Of a stretch of 64,000 nucleotides of DNA, positions 33,062 to 41,427 are shown in pieces (the stretch's first letter is position 1; every line of letters begins with the position of its first letter). Origin of the DNA: Nocardioides kongjuensis (GTDB taxonomy: Bacteria > Actinomycetota > Actinomycetes > Propionibacteriales > Nocardioidaceae). Both the position numbers and the translations under genes were made by a program. The notes beneath the pieces are model-generated. The model worked only from the letters and a program-made list of their open reading frames with translations, was not told where the DNA came from and ran no database searches. The stretch is from NCBI RefSeq assembly GCF_013409625.1, contig NZ_JACCBF010000001.1, forward strand, positions 1,302,001 to 1,366,000, given 5' to 3'.

Positions 33062-33580
33062 ATGCCGTTCTGCACCGCCTGTGGTCGGCAGAACCCCGAT
33101 GACGCCCGCTTCTGCTCGCAGTGCGGGACCCGCCTGGTGGCGCCGGAGCCGGCGCCCCTGACCGACGCCACCGCGACGATCCAGTTCGGTGGCGGAGCGA
33201 GCGCCGGCGCGGGCGTCGAGACCTCCGACCGCGCCCTGAGCCCCGTCGACGCAGCGGCGGTCGACGCCCTGCCGGTCGGCCACGCCCTGCTCGTCGTCCA
33301 GAAGGGGCCGGGCTCGGGCAGCCGGTTCCTGCTCGACGCCGACGAGGTCACGGCCGGCCGTCACCCGGAGAGCGGGATCTTCCTCGACGACGTCACGGTC
33401 TCGCGCCGCCACGCCGTGTTCCGCCGCGACGGCGACACGTTCACCGTGGAGGACGCGGGCAGCCTCAACGGCACCTACGTCAACCGGGACCGGATCGAGA
33501 AGGTCCAGCTCAAGGACAGCGACGAGGTCCAGGTCGGCAAGTACCGCCTGGTCTTCTTCGCAGGCCACGAGAGCGCCTGA
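33062..33580 (+). CDS. garA: FHA-domain metabolic regulator, GarA/OdhI homologue with zinc ribbon
   Basis: This 172-residue protein has a C-terminal FHA domain (residues 77-172) with VTAGRHPESGIFLDDVTVSRRHAVFRRD and AGSLNGTYVNR, close to GarA/OdhI. GarA/OdhI binds 2-oxoglutarate dehydrogenase and glutamate enzymes and is switched off when kinases PknB/PknG phosphorylate an N-terminal ETTS threonine. Here no ETTS is present. Instead the N terminus is a zinc ribbon (C4, C7, C18, C21) followed by LTDATATIQFG, in which T34, T37 or T39 could be the phosphosite. Position between gcvH and ftsR matches Rv1827. GAGGAG precedes the ATG. Confidence 0.9.
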   Translation: MPFCTACGRQNPDDARFCSQCGTRLVAPEPAPLTDATATIQFGGGASAGAGVETSDRALSPVDAAAVDALPVGHALLVVQKGPGSGSRFLLDADEVTAGRHPESGIFLDDVTVSRRHAVFRRDGDTFTVEDAGSLNGTYVNRDRIEKVQLKDSDEVQVGKYRLVFFAGHESA

Positions 33581-33582
33581 GC

Positions 33583-34314
33583 ATGACCGCTGCCGTCGCT
33601 CGGGGCGAGCGGGAGCCGCGGCTCAACATCGGCCAGGTGCTCGATCGGCTGCGCGCCGACTTCGAGGACATCAGCATCCCCAAGATCCGCTTCCTCGAGT
33701 CGGAGGGGCTGGTGAAGCCGGAGCGCACGCCGGCCGGCTACCGCAAGTTCTCCGAGGCCGACATCGAGCGGCTGCGCTACATCCTGCGGATGCAGCGCGA
33801 CCACTACCTGCCGCTCAAGGTCATCGGCGAGCACCTCGACGCCATCGACCGCGGGCTGACCCCGCCCGAGCCCGAGCCCGTCGTGCCGACCGTGCCGACC
33901 GTCGCGCTGGGTGCCGACGGGCTGCCGGCGCCCGAGTCGTTCCGCCGTACCGACCGGTTGCGGCTCTCGCGCAAGGAGCTGATCAAGGTGGCCGAGATCG
34001 ACGAGGACCTCCTGGGCCAGCTCGAGTCGTTCGCCCTCATCAGCCCCTCGCCGACCGGGCACTACGACACCGACGCCCTGGTGATCGCGCAGACCGCACG
34101 CGAGCTGGCCGACTACGGCATCGAGCCGCGTCACCTGCGCGCCTTCCGCACCGCGGCCGACCGCGAGGTCGGGCTGATCCAGCAGGTCGTGACCCCGCGC
34201 AAGGGGCGCGACGCCGGTGCGAGCGCCCGGGCGGAGGAGGCGGTCAGCGAGATCGCCGCCCTCTCGGTGCGCCTCCACGCGACTCTGGTCAAGGCGGGCC
34301 TGCGCCGCATCTGA
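33583..34314 (+). CDS. ftsR: MerR-type regulator FtsR
   Basis: This 243-residue protein begins LNIGQVLDRLRADFEDISIPKIRFLESEGLVKPERTPAGYRKFSEADIERLRYILRMQRDHYLPLKVIGEHLDAIDRG, a MerR winged helix. A second conserved domain has RLSRKELIKVAEIDEDLLGQLESFALISP. It matches the Rv1828 / Corynebacterium FtsR type, an activator of ftsZ and other genes. It starts 2 bp after the garA stop. A symmetrical CAACCT..AGGTTG site lies 0.5 kb downstream. Confidence 0.9.
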   Translation: MTAAVARGEREPRLNIGQVLDRLRADFEDISIPKIRFLESEGLVKPERTPAGYRKFSEADIERLRYILRMQRDHYLPLKVIGEHLDAIDRGLTPPEPEPVVPTVPTVALGADGLPAPESFRRTDRLRLSRKELIKVAEIDEDLLGQLESFALISPSPTGHYDTDALVIAQTARELADYGIEPRHLRAFRTAADREVGLIQQVVTPRKGRDAGASARAEEAVSEIAALSVRLHATLVKAGLRRI

Positions 34315-34344
34315 GCGGCTCGATCGACGCAGTAGGCTGGACGC

Positions 34345-34815
34345 ATGCGCGAGGTCGACGTGATGGGTGTCCGGGTGGAGATGCCCTCCAACCAGCCGAT
34401 CGTGCTGCTCCGGGAGGTCGCGGGGGACCGCTACCTGCCGATCTGGATCGGCGCGGTCGAGGCCACCGCCATCGCCTTCGCCCAGCAGGGCGTCGTCCCT
34501 CCGCGACCACTGACCCACGACCTGATGCGCGACGTGCTCACCGCGACCGGCAACGAGCTCAGCGAGGTGCGGATCACCGACGTCCGCGAGGGCGTCTTCT
34601 ACGCGACCCTGGTCTTCGCCTCCGGTGTCGAGGTGAGTGCGCGTCCCTCCGACTCGATCGCGCTCGCCCTGCGCACCGGTACGACGATCTACTGCTCCGA
34701 GGAGGTCCTCGCCGAGGCCGGTCTGGCCGCGCCCGCCGAGGAGGAGGACGAGGTCGAGGCCTTCCGCGAGTTCCTCGACCACGTCTCGCCCGAGGACTTC
34801 GGCGCCGAGGGTTGA
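34345..34815 (+). CDS. Bifunctional nuclease (DUF151) domain protein
   Basis: This 156-residue protein has the DUF151 / bifunctional-nuclease pattern: VDVMGVRVEMPSNQPIVLLREVAGDRYLPIWIG at residues 3-35, then RPLTHDLMRDVLTATGNELSEVRITDVREGVFYATLVFASG, SARPSDSIALALRTGTTIYCSEEVLAEAGL, and an acidic tail. The family has reported RNase/DNase activity in plants and a housekeeping place in actinobacteria. Position equals Rv1829. It is separated from ftsR by 30 bp. Confidence 0.9.
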   Translation: MREVDVMGVRVEMPSNQPIVLLREVAGDRYLPIWIGAVEATAIAFAQQGVVPPRPLTHDLMRDVLTATGNELSEVRITDVREGVFYATLVFASGVEVSARPSDSIALALRTGTTIYCSEEVLAEAGLAAPAEEEDEVEAFREFLDHVSPEDFGAEG

Positions 34816-34842
34816 GCCCCGGATCCCGAGGGGGGTCAGCTG

Positions 34843-34863
34843 TCAACCTCAGGCTCAGGTTGA
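34843..34863. promoter_or_regulatory. MerR-type operator
   Basis: TCAACCT (34843-34849) and AGGTTGA (34857-34863) are exact 7-bp inverted repeats with a 7-nt spacer. It lies upstream of the second MerR gene's promoter (34894-34923) and so is a good site for FtsR or the downstream MerR protein. Confidence 0.65.
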
Positions 34864-34893
34864 GGGTTTTCGGCGACACGCCCGGCGACGTCT

Positions 34894-34923
34894 TTGACCG
34901 GCCCGACGCCGCGGACGTACCTT
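34894..34923 (+). promoter_or_regulatory. Sigma-70-like promoter for second MerR gene
   Basis: TTGACC (34894-34899) and TACCTT (34918-34923) are separated by 18 bp, close to actinobacterial housekeeping promoters. The predicted start of transcription near 34930 leaves almost no leader for the ATG at 34936, which bears on start-codon choice. Confidence 0.5.
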
Positions 34924-34935
34924 GAGGGAGTCGAA

Positions 34936-35586
34936 ATGACAGCAGTGCAATCCCCCTTGCCTGAAGCGCCGCGACCTGGAGGTTCCGTGAACGAGCAGCA
35001 GCCCGAGAAGGTCGGTCAGGACGTGACCGCGGCGACTGCTGCCGCGGAGGAGCAGGGCCTCCTGTTCACCGACGACGTCTCGCCGCTGCCCAGCGACCTC
35101 GGCTACCGCGGCCCGACCGCGTGCAACGCCGCCGGCATCACCTACCGCCAGCTCGACTACTGGGCCCGCACCGGCCTGATCGAGCCGAGCGTGCGCGGCG
35201 CCAAGGGCTCCGGCTCGCAGCGTCTCTACAGCTTCCGCGACATCTTGATCCTCAAGATCATCAAGCGGCTCCTCGACGCCGGGATCTCGCTGCAGAACAT
35301 CCGCACCGCGGTCAGCCACCTGCGCGAGCGTGGCACCGACGACCTGACCCAGGTCACCTTGATGAGCGACGGCGCCTCGGTCTACGAGTGCACCAGCAAC
35401 GACGAGGTCATCGACCTGCTGCAGGGCGGCCAGGGCGTGTTCGGCATCGCCATCGGCGGCGTGTGGCGCGAGATCGAGGGCACGCTGGCCGAGCTCCCGA
35501 GCGAGCACGCCAACGTCGCGGAGCAGACCGGCCCGGTCGCCGGCGACGAGCTGGCCGCGCGCCGCGCTGCGCGCCACGTCGGCTGA
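34936..35586 (+). CDS. MerR family regulator (Rv1830-like)
   Basis: This is a 216-residue MerR protein with an acidic N-terminal tail and the winged helix from residue 60: YRGPTACNAAGITYRQLDYWARTGLIEPSVRGAKGSGSQRLYSFRDILILKIIKRLLDAGISLQNIRTAVSHLRERG. The C terminus resembles other Rv1830-like proteins. It is thought to regulate cell division or envelope genes. Two starts fit: ATG 34936 after GAGGGAG, and GTG 34987 after GGAGG, which is the better site if transcription starts near 34930. A symmetric operator is 73 bp upstream of the ATG. Confidence 0.9.
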   Translation: MTAVQSPLPEAPRPGGSVNEQQPEKVGQDVTAATAAAEEQGLLFTDDVSPLPSDLGYRGPTACNAAGITYRQLDYWARTGLIEPSVRGAKGSGSQRLYSFRDILILKIIKRLLDAGISLQNIRTAVSHLRERGTDDLTQVTLMSDGASVYECTSNDEVIDLLQGGQGVFGIAIGGVWREIEGTLAELPSEHANVAEQTGPVAGDELAARRAARHVG

Positions 35587-35652
35587 CGACCGAACGGACG
35601 AGGACGGCCGTACAGGCGTCGTACCTGTAGGCTGTTCCTGCTGTTGATGCTG

Positions 35653-35777
35653 CACGGGAGAGTCAGGCCCCGTGCCTGCGCCGAAGGGGCAATCCCTCCC
35701 CGGAACCTCTCAGGCGCCAGGACCGTGCGGAGCAGGCAACTCTGAAGGCGCAGTGACGCGCCGACAGAGGGGGAGGG
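35653..35777 (+). ncRNA. Glycine riboswitch upstream of gcvP (singlet with ghost second half)
   Basis: The region contains the glycine aptamer hallmarks in order: GGGAGAG at 35656-35662, GCGCCGAAGGGGCAA at 35678-35692, CTCTCAGGC at 35707-35715 and AGGACCG at 35719-35725. A second half follows with CTCTG (35740-35744) and GCCGACAGAGGGGGAGG (35760-35776), but the matching CTCTCAGG element is missing. So it looks like one full aptamer plus a ghost partner. It ends 45 bp before the gcvP ATG and should turn on gcvP when glycine binds. Confidence 0.92.
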
Positions 35778-35821
35778 CTCGATTCATTTCATCGACCCCG
35801 ACCCGAGGAGCACCTCTGCTC

Positions 35822-38644
35822 ATGAGCGCACCCTTCGTCAACCGTCACATCGGCCCGGACGACGCCCAGGTCGAGACCATGCTCGACCGCCTCGGCCACG
35901 CATCGCTCGACGCCCTGATGGACGCCGCCGTCCCGAAGTCGATCCGCTCCACCGACCCGCTGGGTCTGCCGGCCGGGGTCGACGAGGAGACGGCGGCCGC
36001 CGAGCTCCGCGCACTCGCCGGCACCAACGTTCCCGGCGAGTCGATGATCGGTCTCGGCTACCACGCCACCGTCACCCCGGCGGTGATCCGTCGCAACGTG
36101 CTCGAGGACCCGAGCTGGTACACCGCCTACACGCCGTACCAGCCGGAGATCTCTCAGGGCCGGCTCGAGGCGCTGATCAACTTCCAGACCATGGTCGCCG
36201 ACCTCGCCGGCCTGCACACCGCCGGCTCCTCGCTGCTCGACGAGGGCACTGCCGCGGCCGAGGCGGTCGCGCTGGCCCACCGTGCCAACCGCAAGGCCGC
36301 CGGTCCGTTCGTCATCGACGCCGACGCGCTGCCGCAGACCATCGACGTCGTCGCGACCCGCTGCGAGGGCCTCGGCATCGAGATCCTCGTCGCCGACCTG
36401 ACCGACGGCCTGCCCGAGGGCCCGGTCTCCGGCGTCCTCATCCAGTACCCCGGCGCGTCGGGCCGCGTGGCCGACATCAAGCCGGTCATCGACGCCGTCC
36501 ACGAGCACGGCGGCCTGGCCGTCGTCGCTGCCGACCTGCTCGCGCTGACGCTGCTCGAGGCGCCCGGCGCGCTCGGGGCCGACGTCGTCGTCGGCTCGGC
36601 CCAGCGCTTCGGCGTACCGCTGTTCTACGGCGGCCCGCACGCCGGCTTCATGGCCGTGCGCGAGGGCCTCGAGCGCCAGCTGCCCGGCCGCCTGGTCGGT
36701 GTCTCCGTCGACGCCGAGGGCCACCTCGCCTACCGGCTCGCGCTGCAGACCCGTGAGCAGCACATCCGCCGGGACAAGGCGACGTCCAACATCTGCACCG
36801 CGCAGGTGCTGCTCGCCGTCACGGCGGGCATGTACGCCGTCTACCACGGTCCGGACGGGCTGCGGGCGATCGCCGGCGACATCCACGGCCTGGCCCGGCG
36901 CGCCGCCGCATCCCTCGCGGCCGCCGGCGTCGAGGTCGTCAACGAGACCTTCTTCGACACCCTCAACGTCCGGGTGCCCGGCCGCGCCGAGGCCGTCGTC
37001 GCCGCCGCTCGCGAGGCGTCGATCCACCTGCGCCTCGTCGACGCCGACACGGTCGGTGTCTCCTTCGGCGAGACCGCCCGCGAGACCACGCTGGCCGCCG
37101 TCCTCGGCGCCTTCGGCGTCACCGAGGTGTCGGCCGAGGGCGACGCGGGGCTGCCCGAGGACCTCGAGCGGACCACCGAGTTCCTCACCCACCCGGTGTT
37201 CAACACCCACCACAACGAGACCTCCATGCTGCGCTACCTCGCGCGGCTCTCGAACCGCGACTACGCGCTCGACCGCGGCATGATCCCGCTCGGCTCCTGC
37301 ACGATGAAGCTCAACGCGACCACCGAGATGGAGCCCATCTCGCTGGCCGGCTTCGCCAACCTGCACCCCTTCGTGCCGGCCGCCGACGCCGACGGCTACC
37401 GCCAGCTGATCGACCAGCTCGAGGGCTGGCTCGCCGAGGTCACCGGCTACGACCGGGTCTCCATCCAGCCCAACGCGGGTGCCCAGGGCGAGTACGCCGG
37501 CATGCTGGCGATCCGCAACTACCACCGGGCCAACGGTCAAGGACAGCGGGACGTGTGCCTGATCCCGTCCTCCGCGCACGGCACCAACCCGGCCTCGGCC
37601 GTGATGGCCGGCATGAAGGTCGTCGTGGTCAAGGCCAACGACGACGGCACCGTCGACCTCGCCGACCTGCGCGCCAAGTGCGAGCAGCACTCCGAGACCC
37701 TCGCCGCGATCATGGTCACCTACCCCTCGACGCACGGCGTCTACGAGGAGACCATCACCGAGCTGTGCGACCTGGTCCACGAGCACGGCGGCCAGGTCTA
37801 CATCGACGGCGCGAACTTCAACGCGCTGCTCGGGTACGCCGCTCCCGGCAAGTTCGGCGGCGACGTCTCGCACCTCAACCTGCACAAGACGTTCTGCATC
37901 CCGCACGGCGGCGGCGGCCCGGGCGTCGGCCCGGTCGCGGTGCGCGCGCACCTGGCGCCGTACCTGCCCACCCACCCGCTGCACCCCGACGCGGACCGGC
38001 GCGAGGGCACCGGCGCGATCAGCGCGGCTCCGTTCGGCTCGGCCGGCATCCTGCCCATCTCCTGGGCCTACATCCGGATGATGGGCGGCGAGGGCCTGAC
38101 CCGCGCCACCGCCGTCGCGGTGCTCTCGGCCAACTACGTCGCCGCCCGCCTGGGCGAGCACTTCCCGGTGCTCTACCGCGGCGAGTCCGGCCTGGTCGCC
38201 CACGAGTGCATCCTCGACCTGCGCCCGATCACCGCGGCGACCGGTGTCTCGGTCGACGACGTCGCGAAGCGGCTCATCGACTACGGCTTCCACGCCCCGA
38301 CCATGTCGTTCCCGGTCGCGGGCACGCTGATGGTCGAGCCGACCGAGTCCGAGGACCTGGCCGAGCTGGACCGGTTCTGCGACGCGATGATCGCCATCAA
38401 GGGCGAGATCGACCGCGTCGCCGCCGGTGAGTGGGCCGTCGACGCGTCGCCGCTGCACCACGCCCCGCACACCGCCCGTACGCTCGTCGGCGAGTGGGAC
38501 CGCTCCTACTCCCGCGAGGTCGCCGTCTTCCCGGCCGGCATCTCGCCCGACAAGTACTGGCCGCCGGTGGCGCGCATCGACCAGGCGTACGGCGACCGCA
38601 ACCTCGTGTGCGCCTGCCCGCCGTTGGACGCCTACGCCGAGTGA
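35822..38644 (+). CDS. gcvP: Glycine dehydrogenase (decarboxylating), P protein
   Basis: This 940-residue enzyme decarboxylates glycine and passes the aminomethyl group to lipoyl-GcvH. It is a fused single-chain P protein: an N-terminal half beginning [22 protein letters not shown], and a C-terminal half with the PLP lysine in [18 protein letters not shown] (Lys689). Glycine-rich loops [11 protein letters not shown] and GGGGPG are present. ATG 35822 follows GAGGAG and gives the standard N terminus; the reading frame extends back into the riboswitch, but that part is RNA. The stop is followed 8 bp later by the serine hydrolase gene. Confidence 0.96.
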   Translation: MSAPFVNRHIGPDDAQVETMLDRLGHASLDALMDAAVPKSIRSTDPLGLPAGVDEETAAAELRALAGTNVPGESMIGLGYHATVTPAVIRRNVLEDPSWYTAYTPYQPEISQGRLEALINFQTMVADLAGLHTAGSSLLDEGTAAAEAVALAHRANRKAAGPFVIDADALPQTIDVVATRCEGLGIEILVADLTDGLPEGPVSGVLIQYPGASGRVADIKPVIDAVHEHGGLAVVAADLLALTLLEAPGALGADVVVGSAQRFGVPLFYGGPHAGFMAVREGLERQLPGRLVGVSVDAEGHLAYRLALQTREQHIRRDKATSNICTAQVLLAVTAGMYAVYHGPDGLRAIAGDIHGLARRAAASLAAAGVEVVNETFFDTLNVRVPGRAEAVVAAAREASIHLRLVDADTVGVSFGETARETTLAAVLGAFGVTEVSAEGDAGLPEDLERTTEFLTHPVFNTHHNETSMLRYLARLSNRDYALDRGMIPLGSCTMKLNATTEMEPISLAGFANLHPFVPAADADGYRQLIDQLEGWLAEVTGYDRVSIQPNAGAQGEYAGMLAIRNYHRANGQGQRDVCLIPSSAHGTNPASAVMAGMKVVVVKANDDGTVDLADLRAKCEQHSETLAAIMVTYPSTHGVYEETITELCDLVHEHGGQVYIDGANFNALLGYAAPGKFGGDVSHLNLHKTFCIPHGGGGPGVGPVAVRAHLAPYLPTHPLHPDADRREGTGAISAAPFGSAGILPISWAYIRMMGGEGLTRATAVAVLSANYVAARLGEHFPVLYRGESGLVAHECILDLRPITAATGVSVDDVAKRLIDYGFHAPTMSFPVAGTLMVEPTESEDLAELDRFCDAMIAIKGEIDRVAAGEWAVDASPLHHAPHTARTLVGEWDRSYSREVAVFPAGISPDKYWPPVARIDQAYGDRNLVCACPPLDAYAE

Positions 38645-38651
38645 TCCGTCG

Positions 38652-39956
38652 GTGACGTCCTACGACGACGCGCTGGCGTCGCTGCAGGCCGCGGGTCGGC
38701 TGCCGTCGGTCTCGGCGGCGGTCGCCCGCGGCGGCACGCCGGTCTGGCAGGGCTGCGTGAGCGTCCTGCCGGACCGGGAGGTGACCAGCGCGTCGTCGTA
38801 CCGGATCGGGTCGATCACCAAGACCCTGACCGCCGTGCTCGTGATGCAGCTGCGCGACGAGGGGCGGCTCGCTCTCGACGACCCGATCGGGCGGTTCGTG
38901 CCGACGGGCTACGCGGACGCGACGGTGCACGACCTGCTCGCCCACACCGCGGGCCTGCAGAGCGAGCCCGCCGGTGCGTGGTGGGAGCGGGTCGACGGCG
39001 GCACCGTCGACGAGCTGCTCGCCGCCAACGACGGGTCCGGCCGGGTCGCGGCGGCGGGGGAGGGCTACCACTACTCCAACCTCGGCTTCGCACTCCTCGG
39101 CGAGGCGGTCGCCCGGCTGCGCGGTGCATCGTGGTGGGAGGTCGTGCAGCAGCGGCTGCTCGCACCGCTCGGGATGGGCGCCACGTCGTACCACCCACCG
39201 GCCGACCACGCGCCGGGTCGCAGCGTCGACCACTTCGCCCACACGCTCTGGGCCGAGCCTCACTCCGACACCCGTGCGATGGCGCCGGCGGGGCAGCTGT
39301 GGAGCACCGTCGGCGACCTGCTGCGCTGGGCGGACTTCCTCGCCACCGGGCACCCGGACGTCCTCGCTCCCGCGACCCTGGCGGAGATGGCCGAGCGTGC
39401 CACGCCCGCTGAGGCGTACGGCCTCGGGCTGCGGGTGCTCTCCGTCGACGGCCGCACCCTCGTCGGTCACACCGGCTCGATGCCGGGCTTCATGGCCTCC
39501 CTCTTCGTCGACCGGTCGACCCGCGACGCCGTCGTCGCGCTCACCGACGCCACCACGGGGCTGCGTGCCGACCAGGTGCCGGGACGGTTCCTGGCCGCAG
39601 GTCCCGGCAACCCGTCGGGGCCGGTGGCGCTCTGGCGTCCGTCACCCGGGGCGGTCCCGGACCGGGTCGCCGAGGTGCTGGGCGTCTGGTACTGGGGCAA
39701 CACCGGCTTCGGCATCGAGTGGCGCGACGGCGAGCTGCAGGTCCACGACCTGCGCACCGGTGAGCTCGAGGAGCGCTTCCGCCCCGAGGGTGACGGCTTC
39801 CTCGGCACCGACGGCTACCACCGCGGCGAGACCCTGCACCTGCGGCGGCGCGCCGACGGGACCGTCGGGCACCTCGAGTGCGCGACCTTCATCTGGACCC
39901 GCACGCCGTACGACCCGCAGGCACCGATCCCGGGTGGTCCGGCTCCCCGGGCGTAG
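38652..39956 (+). CDS. Beta-lactamase-family serine hydrolase
   Basis: This 434-residue protein has the class C beta-lactamase / DD-peptidase-like fold signature: SITKTL (S-xx-K catalytic pair) near residue 54, HYSNLGFALLGEAV (Y-x-N) near residue 139, and GHTGSM (HTG) near residue 275. There is no signal peptide, so it is probably cytoplasmic and may act as an esterase or peptidase rather than a beta-lactamase. A C-terminal 110-residue beta-rich extension ends PGGPAPRA. The GTG at 38652 fits the reading frame; it lies 8 bp after gcvP. Confidence 0.87.
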   Translation: MTSYDDALASLQAAGRLPSVSAAVARGGTPVWQGCVSVLPDREVTSASSYRIGSITKTLTAVLVMQLRDEGRLALDDPIGRFVPTGYADATVHDLLAHTAGLQSEPAGAWWERVDGGTVDELLAANDGSGRVAAAGEGYHYSNLGFALLGEAVARLRGASWWEVVQQRLLAPLGMGATSYHPPADHAPGRSVDHFAHTLWAEPHSDTRAMAPAGQLWSTVGDLLRWADFLATGHPDVLAPATLAEMAERATPAEAYGLGLRVLSVDGRTLVGHTGSMPGFMASLFVDRSTRDAVVALTDATTGLRADQVPGRFLAAGPGNPSGPVALWRPSPGAVPDRVAEVLGVWYWGNTGFGIEWRDGELQVHDLRTGELEERFRPEGDGFLGTDGYHRGETLHLRRRADGTVGHLECATFIWTRTPYDPQAPIPGGPAPRA

Positions 39957-40131
39957 GCGACGCTCGCGTGTAGATTCGCGACGTCCCCGGTTCACTCCTG
40001 CTTGGGAGGATGGACGTTGCTCTGGTGACGCCTCCAAGGTGCGGTGTCGTCCCAGCGCGCCCCGCTTCCGCCGGGGCCTGGATCATGGCCCGGCGCTGAG
40101 GGCTCCGGACGACGTGGGGCATGATGCTCCC
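39957..40131. other. Structured intergenic gap between hydrolase and thioesterase genes
   Basis: No gene is visible. ACGTCC and GGACGT enclose a possible 38-nt hairpin at 39980-40017 with an inner CTCC/GGAG pair, and GCCCCG/CGGGGC flank a small loop near 40061-40079. Either could be a terminator or leader structure. I see no known RNA family. Confidence 0.3.
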
Positions 40132-40974
40132 GTGAACGAGAACACGTTCCAGTTTGCCTGGTTCCAGCAGTCCGCCGCCGGCTTCGACCCGCTGCCGCTC
40201 GCGCAGAGCCTGTGGCGCGACGACCAGATGCACGGCGTCGCGGTCAGCGGTCTGCTCGCCCGAGCGCTCGAGCATGCCGTCGGCGTAGCCGGCCGCACCG
40301 ACCTGGTTCCCGCGCGCTACCACGTCGACCTGTTCCGGCCGGCACGCATGATCACCACCACCGCGTCCGCCCGGATCGTCCGCGAGGGCCCGCGCCTCGT
40401 GCTGCTCGACGCCACCGTCGAGCAGGAGGGCGAGGTCGTCGCCCGCGCCGGCGCAACCTTCCTCGCCCCCTCGGGCAACGCCGCCGGCGAGGTCTGGGCC
40501 GCCCCGGGGGAGCGACCCACTCCGCCGCCCGCCGACCAGCTGCCCACGCCCGGCGAGCACCACGTCCCCTGGTTCGCCAGTGCCGCGCCGTGGTCGGACA
40601 ACTTCGGCGACCACCAGAACGGCGGCCGCCACCAGACCTGGCAGACCGCCGTACCGATCGTCCTCGGCGAGGAGTGCACCCCGTTCCAGGCCGTCGCGTC
40701 GATCGCGGACGCCACGAGCATGGTCACGAACTGGGGGAGTCGCGGCGTCGAGCACATCAACACCGACATCGACCTGGCCCTGTGCCGCCGGCCCGACAGC
40801 GTCCGGCTGGGCCTGCGCGCAGCCGACCACGTCGCGTCGGACGGCATCGCCGTCGGCACGGCCGAGGTCTTCGACGCCACCGGCGTCATCGGCACCGCCA
40901 CCGTCACCTCGCTCGCCAACACCCGCCGCACCGTCGACCTGTCCGGTGGGGTGGAGCCGCGCGGCGCCGTCTGA
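40132..40974 (+). CDS. Acyl-CoA thioesterase-like double-hotdog domain protein
   Basis: This 280-residue protein has two hotdog halves, about residues 1-120 and 150-270. The first has FQFAWFQQSAAGFDPLPLAQSLWRDDQMHGVAVSGLLARALEHAV and YHVDLFRPARMITTTASARIVREGPRLVLLDATVEQEGEVVARAGATFL. The second has VASIADATSMVTNWGSRGVEHINTDIDLALCRRPDSVRLGLRAADHV, as in TesB-like acyl-CoA thioesterase or acyl-CoA binding proteins. The exact acyl chain is not readable. The GTG at 40132 is chosen because the two ATGs at 40121 and 40124 are out of frame. The tandem repeat array follows the stop. Confidence 0.83.
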   Translation: MNENTFQFAWFQQSAAGFDPLPLAQSLWRDDQMHGVAVSGLLARALEHAVGVAGRTDLVPARYHVDLFRPARMITTTASARIVREGPRLVLLDATVEQEGEVVARAGATFLAPSGNAAGEVWAAPGERPTPPPADQLPTPGEHHVPWFASAAPWSDNFGDHQNGGRHQTWQTAVPIVLGEECTPFQAVASIADATSMVTNWGSRGVEHINTDIDLALCRRPDSVRLGLRAADHVASDGIAVGTAEVFDATGVIGTATVTSLANTRRTVDLSGGVEPRGAV

Positions 40975-40984
40975 GCAGGCGCCG

Positions 40985-41318
40985 GAATCGTTGCGGTTTG
41001 GTCCCAAACCGCAACGATTCGGGCCATTTCCGTGCGGTCTCTGCCCAATCGGTGAGCTGATCGGTGTGGGGGTCGGACTGCTGAACGGTCTGGGTCAGCC
41101 GGTCGGGCCCGTACGCTCCGTGGTTGCGGTTTGGTCCCAAACCGCAACGATTCCGGCGATTTCAGTGCGGTCTCTGCCCAATCGGTGAGCTGATCGGTGT
41201 GGGCGGTCGGCCTGCTGAACGGTCTGGGTCAGCCGGCCGGGACCGTACGCTCCGTGGTTGCGGTTTGGTCCCAAACCGCAACGATTCCGGCCATTTCCAT
41301 GCGGTCTCTGCCCAATCG
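40985..41318. repeat. Tandem intergenic repeat, period about 133 bp, with palindromic heads
   Basis: Two full units and a partial third are present. Each begins with a palindrome, GTTGCGGTTTGG, a 2-nt centre and CCAAACCGCAAC, at 40990-41015, 41123-41148 and 41257-41282, at spacings of 133 and 134 bp. In the first unit the palindrome is longer (17-bp arms, 40985-41020). The body of each unit shares long blocks such as TCTCTGCCCAATCGGTGAGC and GCTGAACGGTCTGGGTCAGC. The last unit ends after TGCCCAATCG at 41318. The 453-bp gap (40975-41427) holds no credible gene. Confidence 0.92.
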
Positions 41319-41427
41319 TGGCCTGTCTCGGCGCCCAGACCCGACTGGCGTCCTCAGGGCGAGTGAACCCAGCCACCCGTGCCGGACCGGACCACCTCGG
41401 TACGGGCCGCGGGCCCAGCCGCGAGAC

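Noticed and set aside
35672..35821. In-frame upstream extension of gcvP
   Set aside because: This stretch forms the glycine riboswitch; the ATG at 35822 has a ribosome-binding site and standard N terminus.
35789..38470. 893-codon minus-strand frame opposite gcvP
   Set aside because: It is a mirror of gcvP caused by high GC at codon third positions; its translation has no family signature, while the plus-strand gcvP has all motifs.
40904..41376. Short frames within the 133-bp repeats, both strands
   Set aside because: They translate the same repeated nucleotides into repeating peptides and have no ribosome-binding sites; the DNA repeat explains them.
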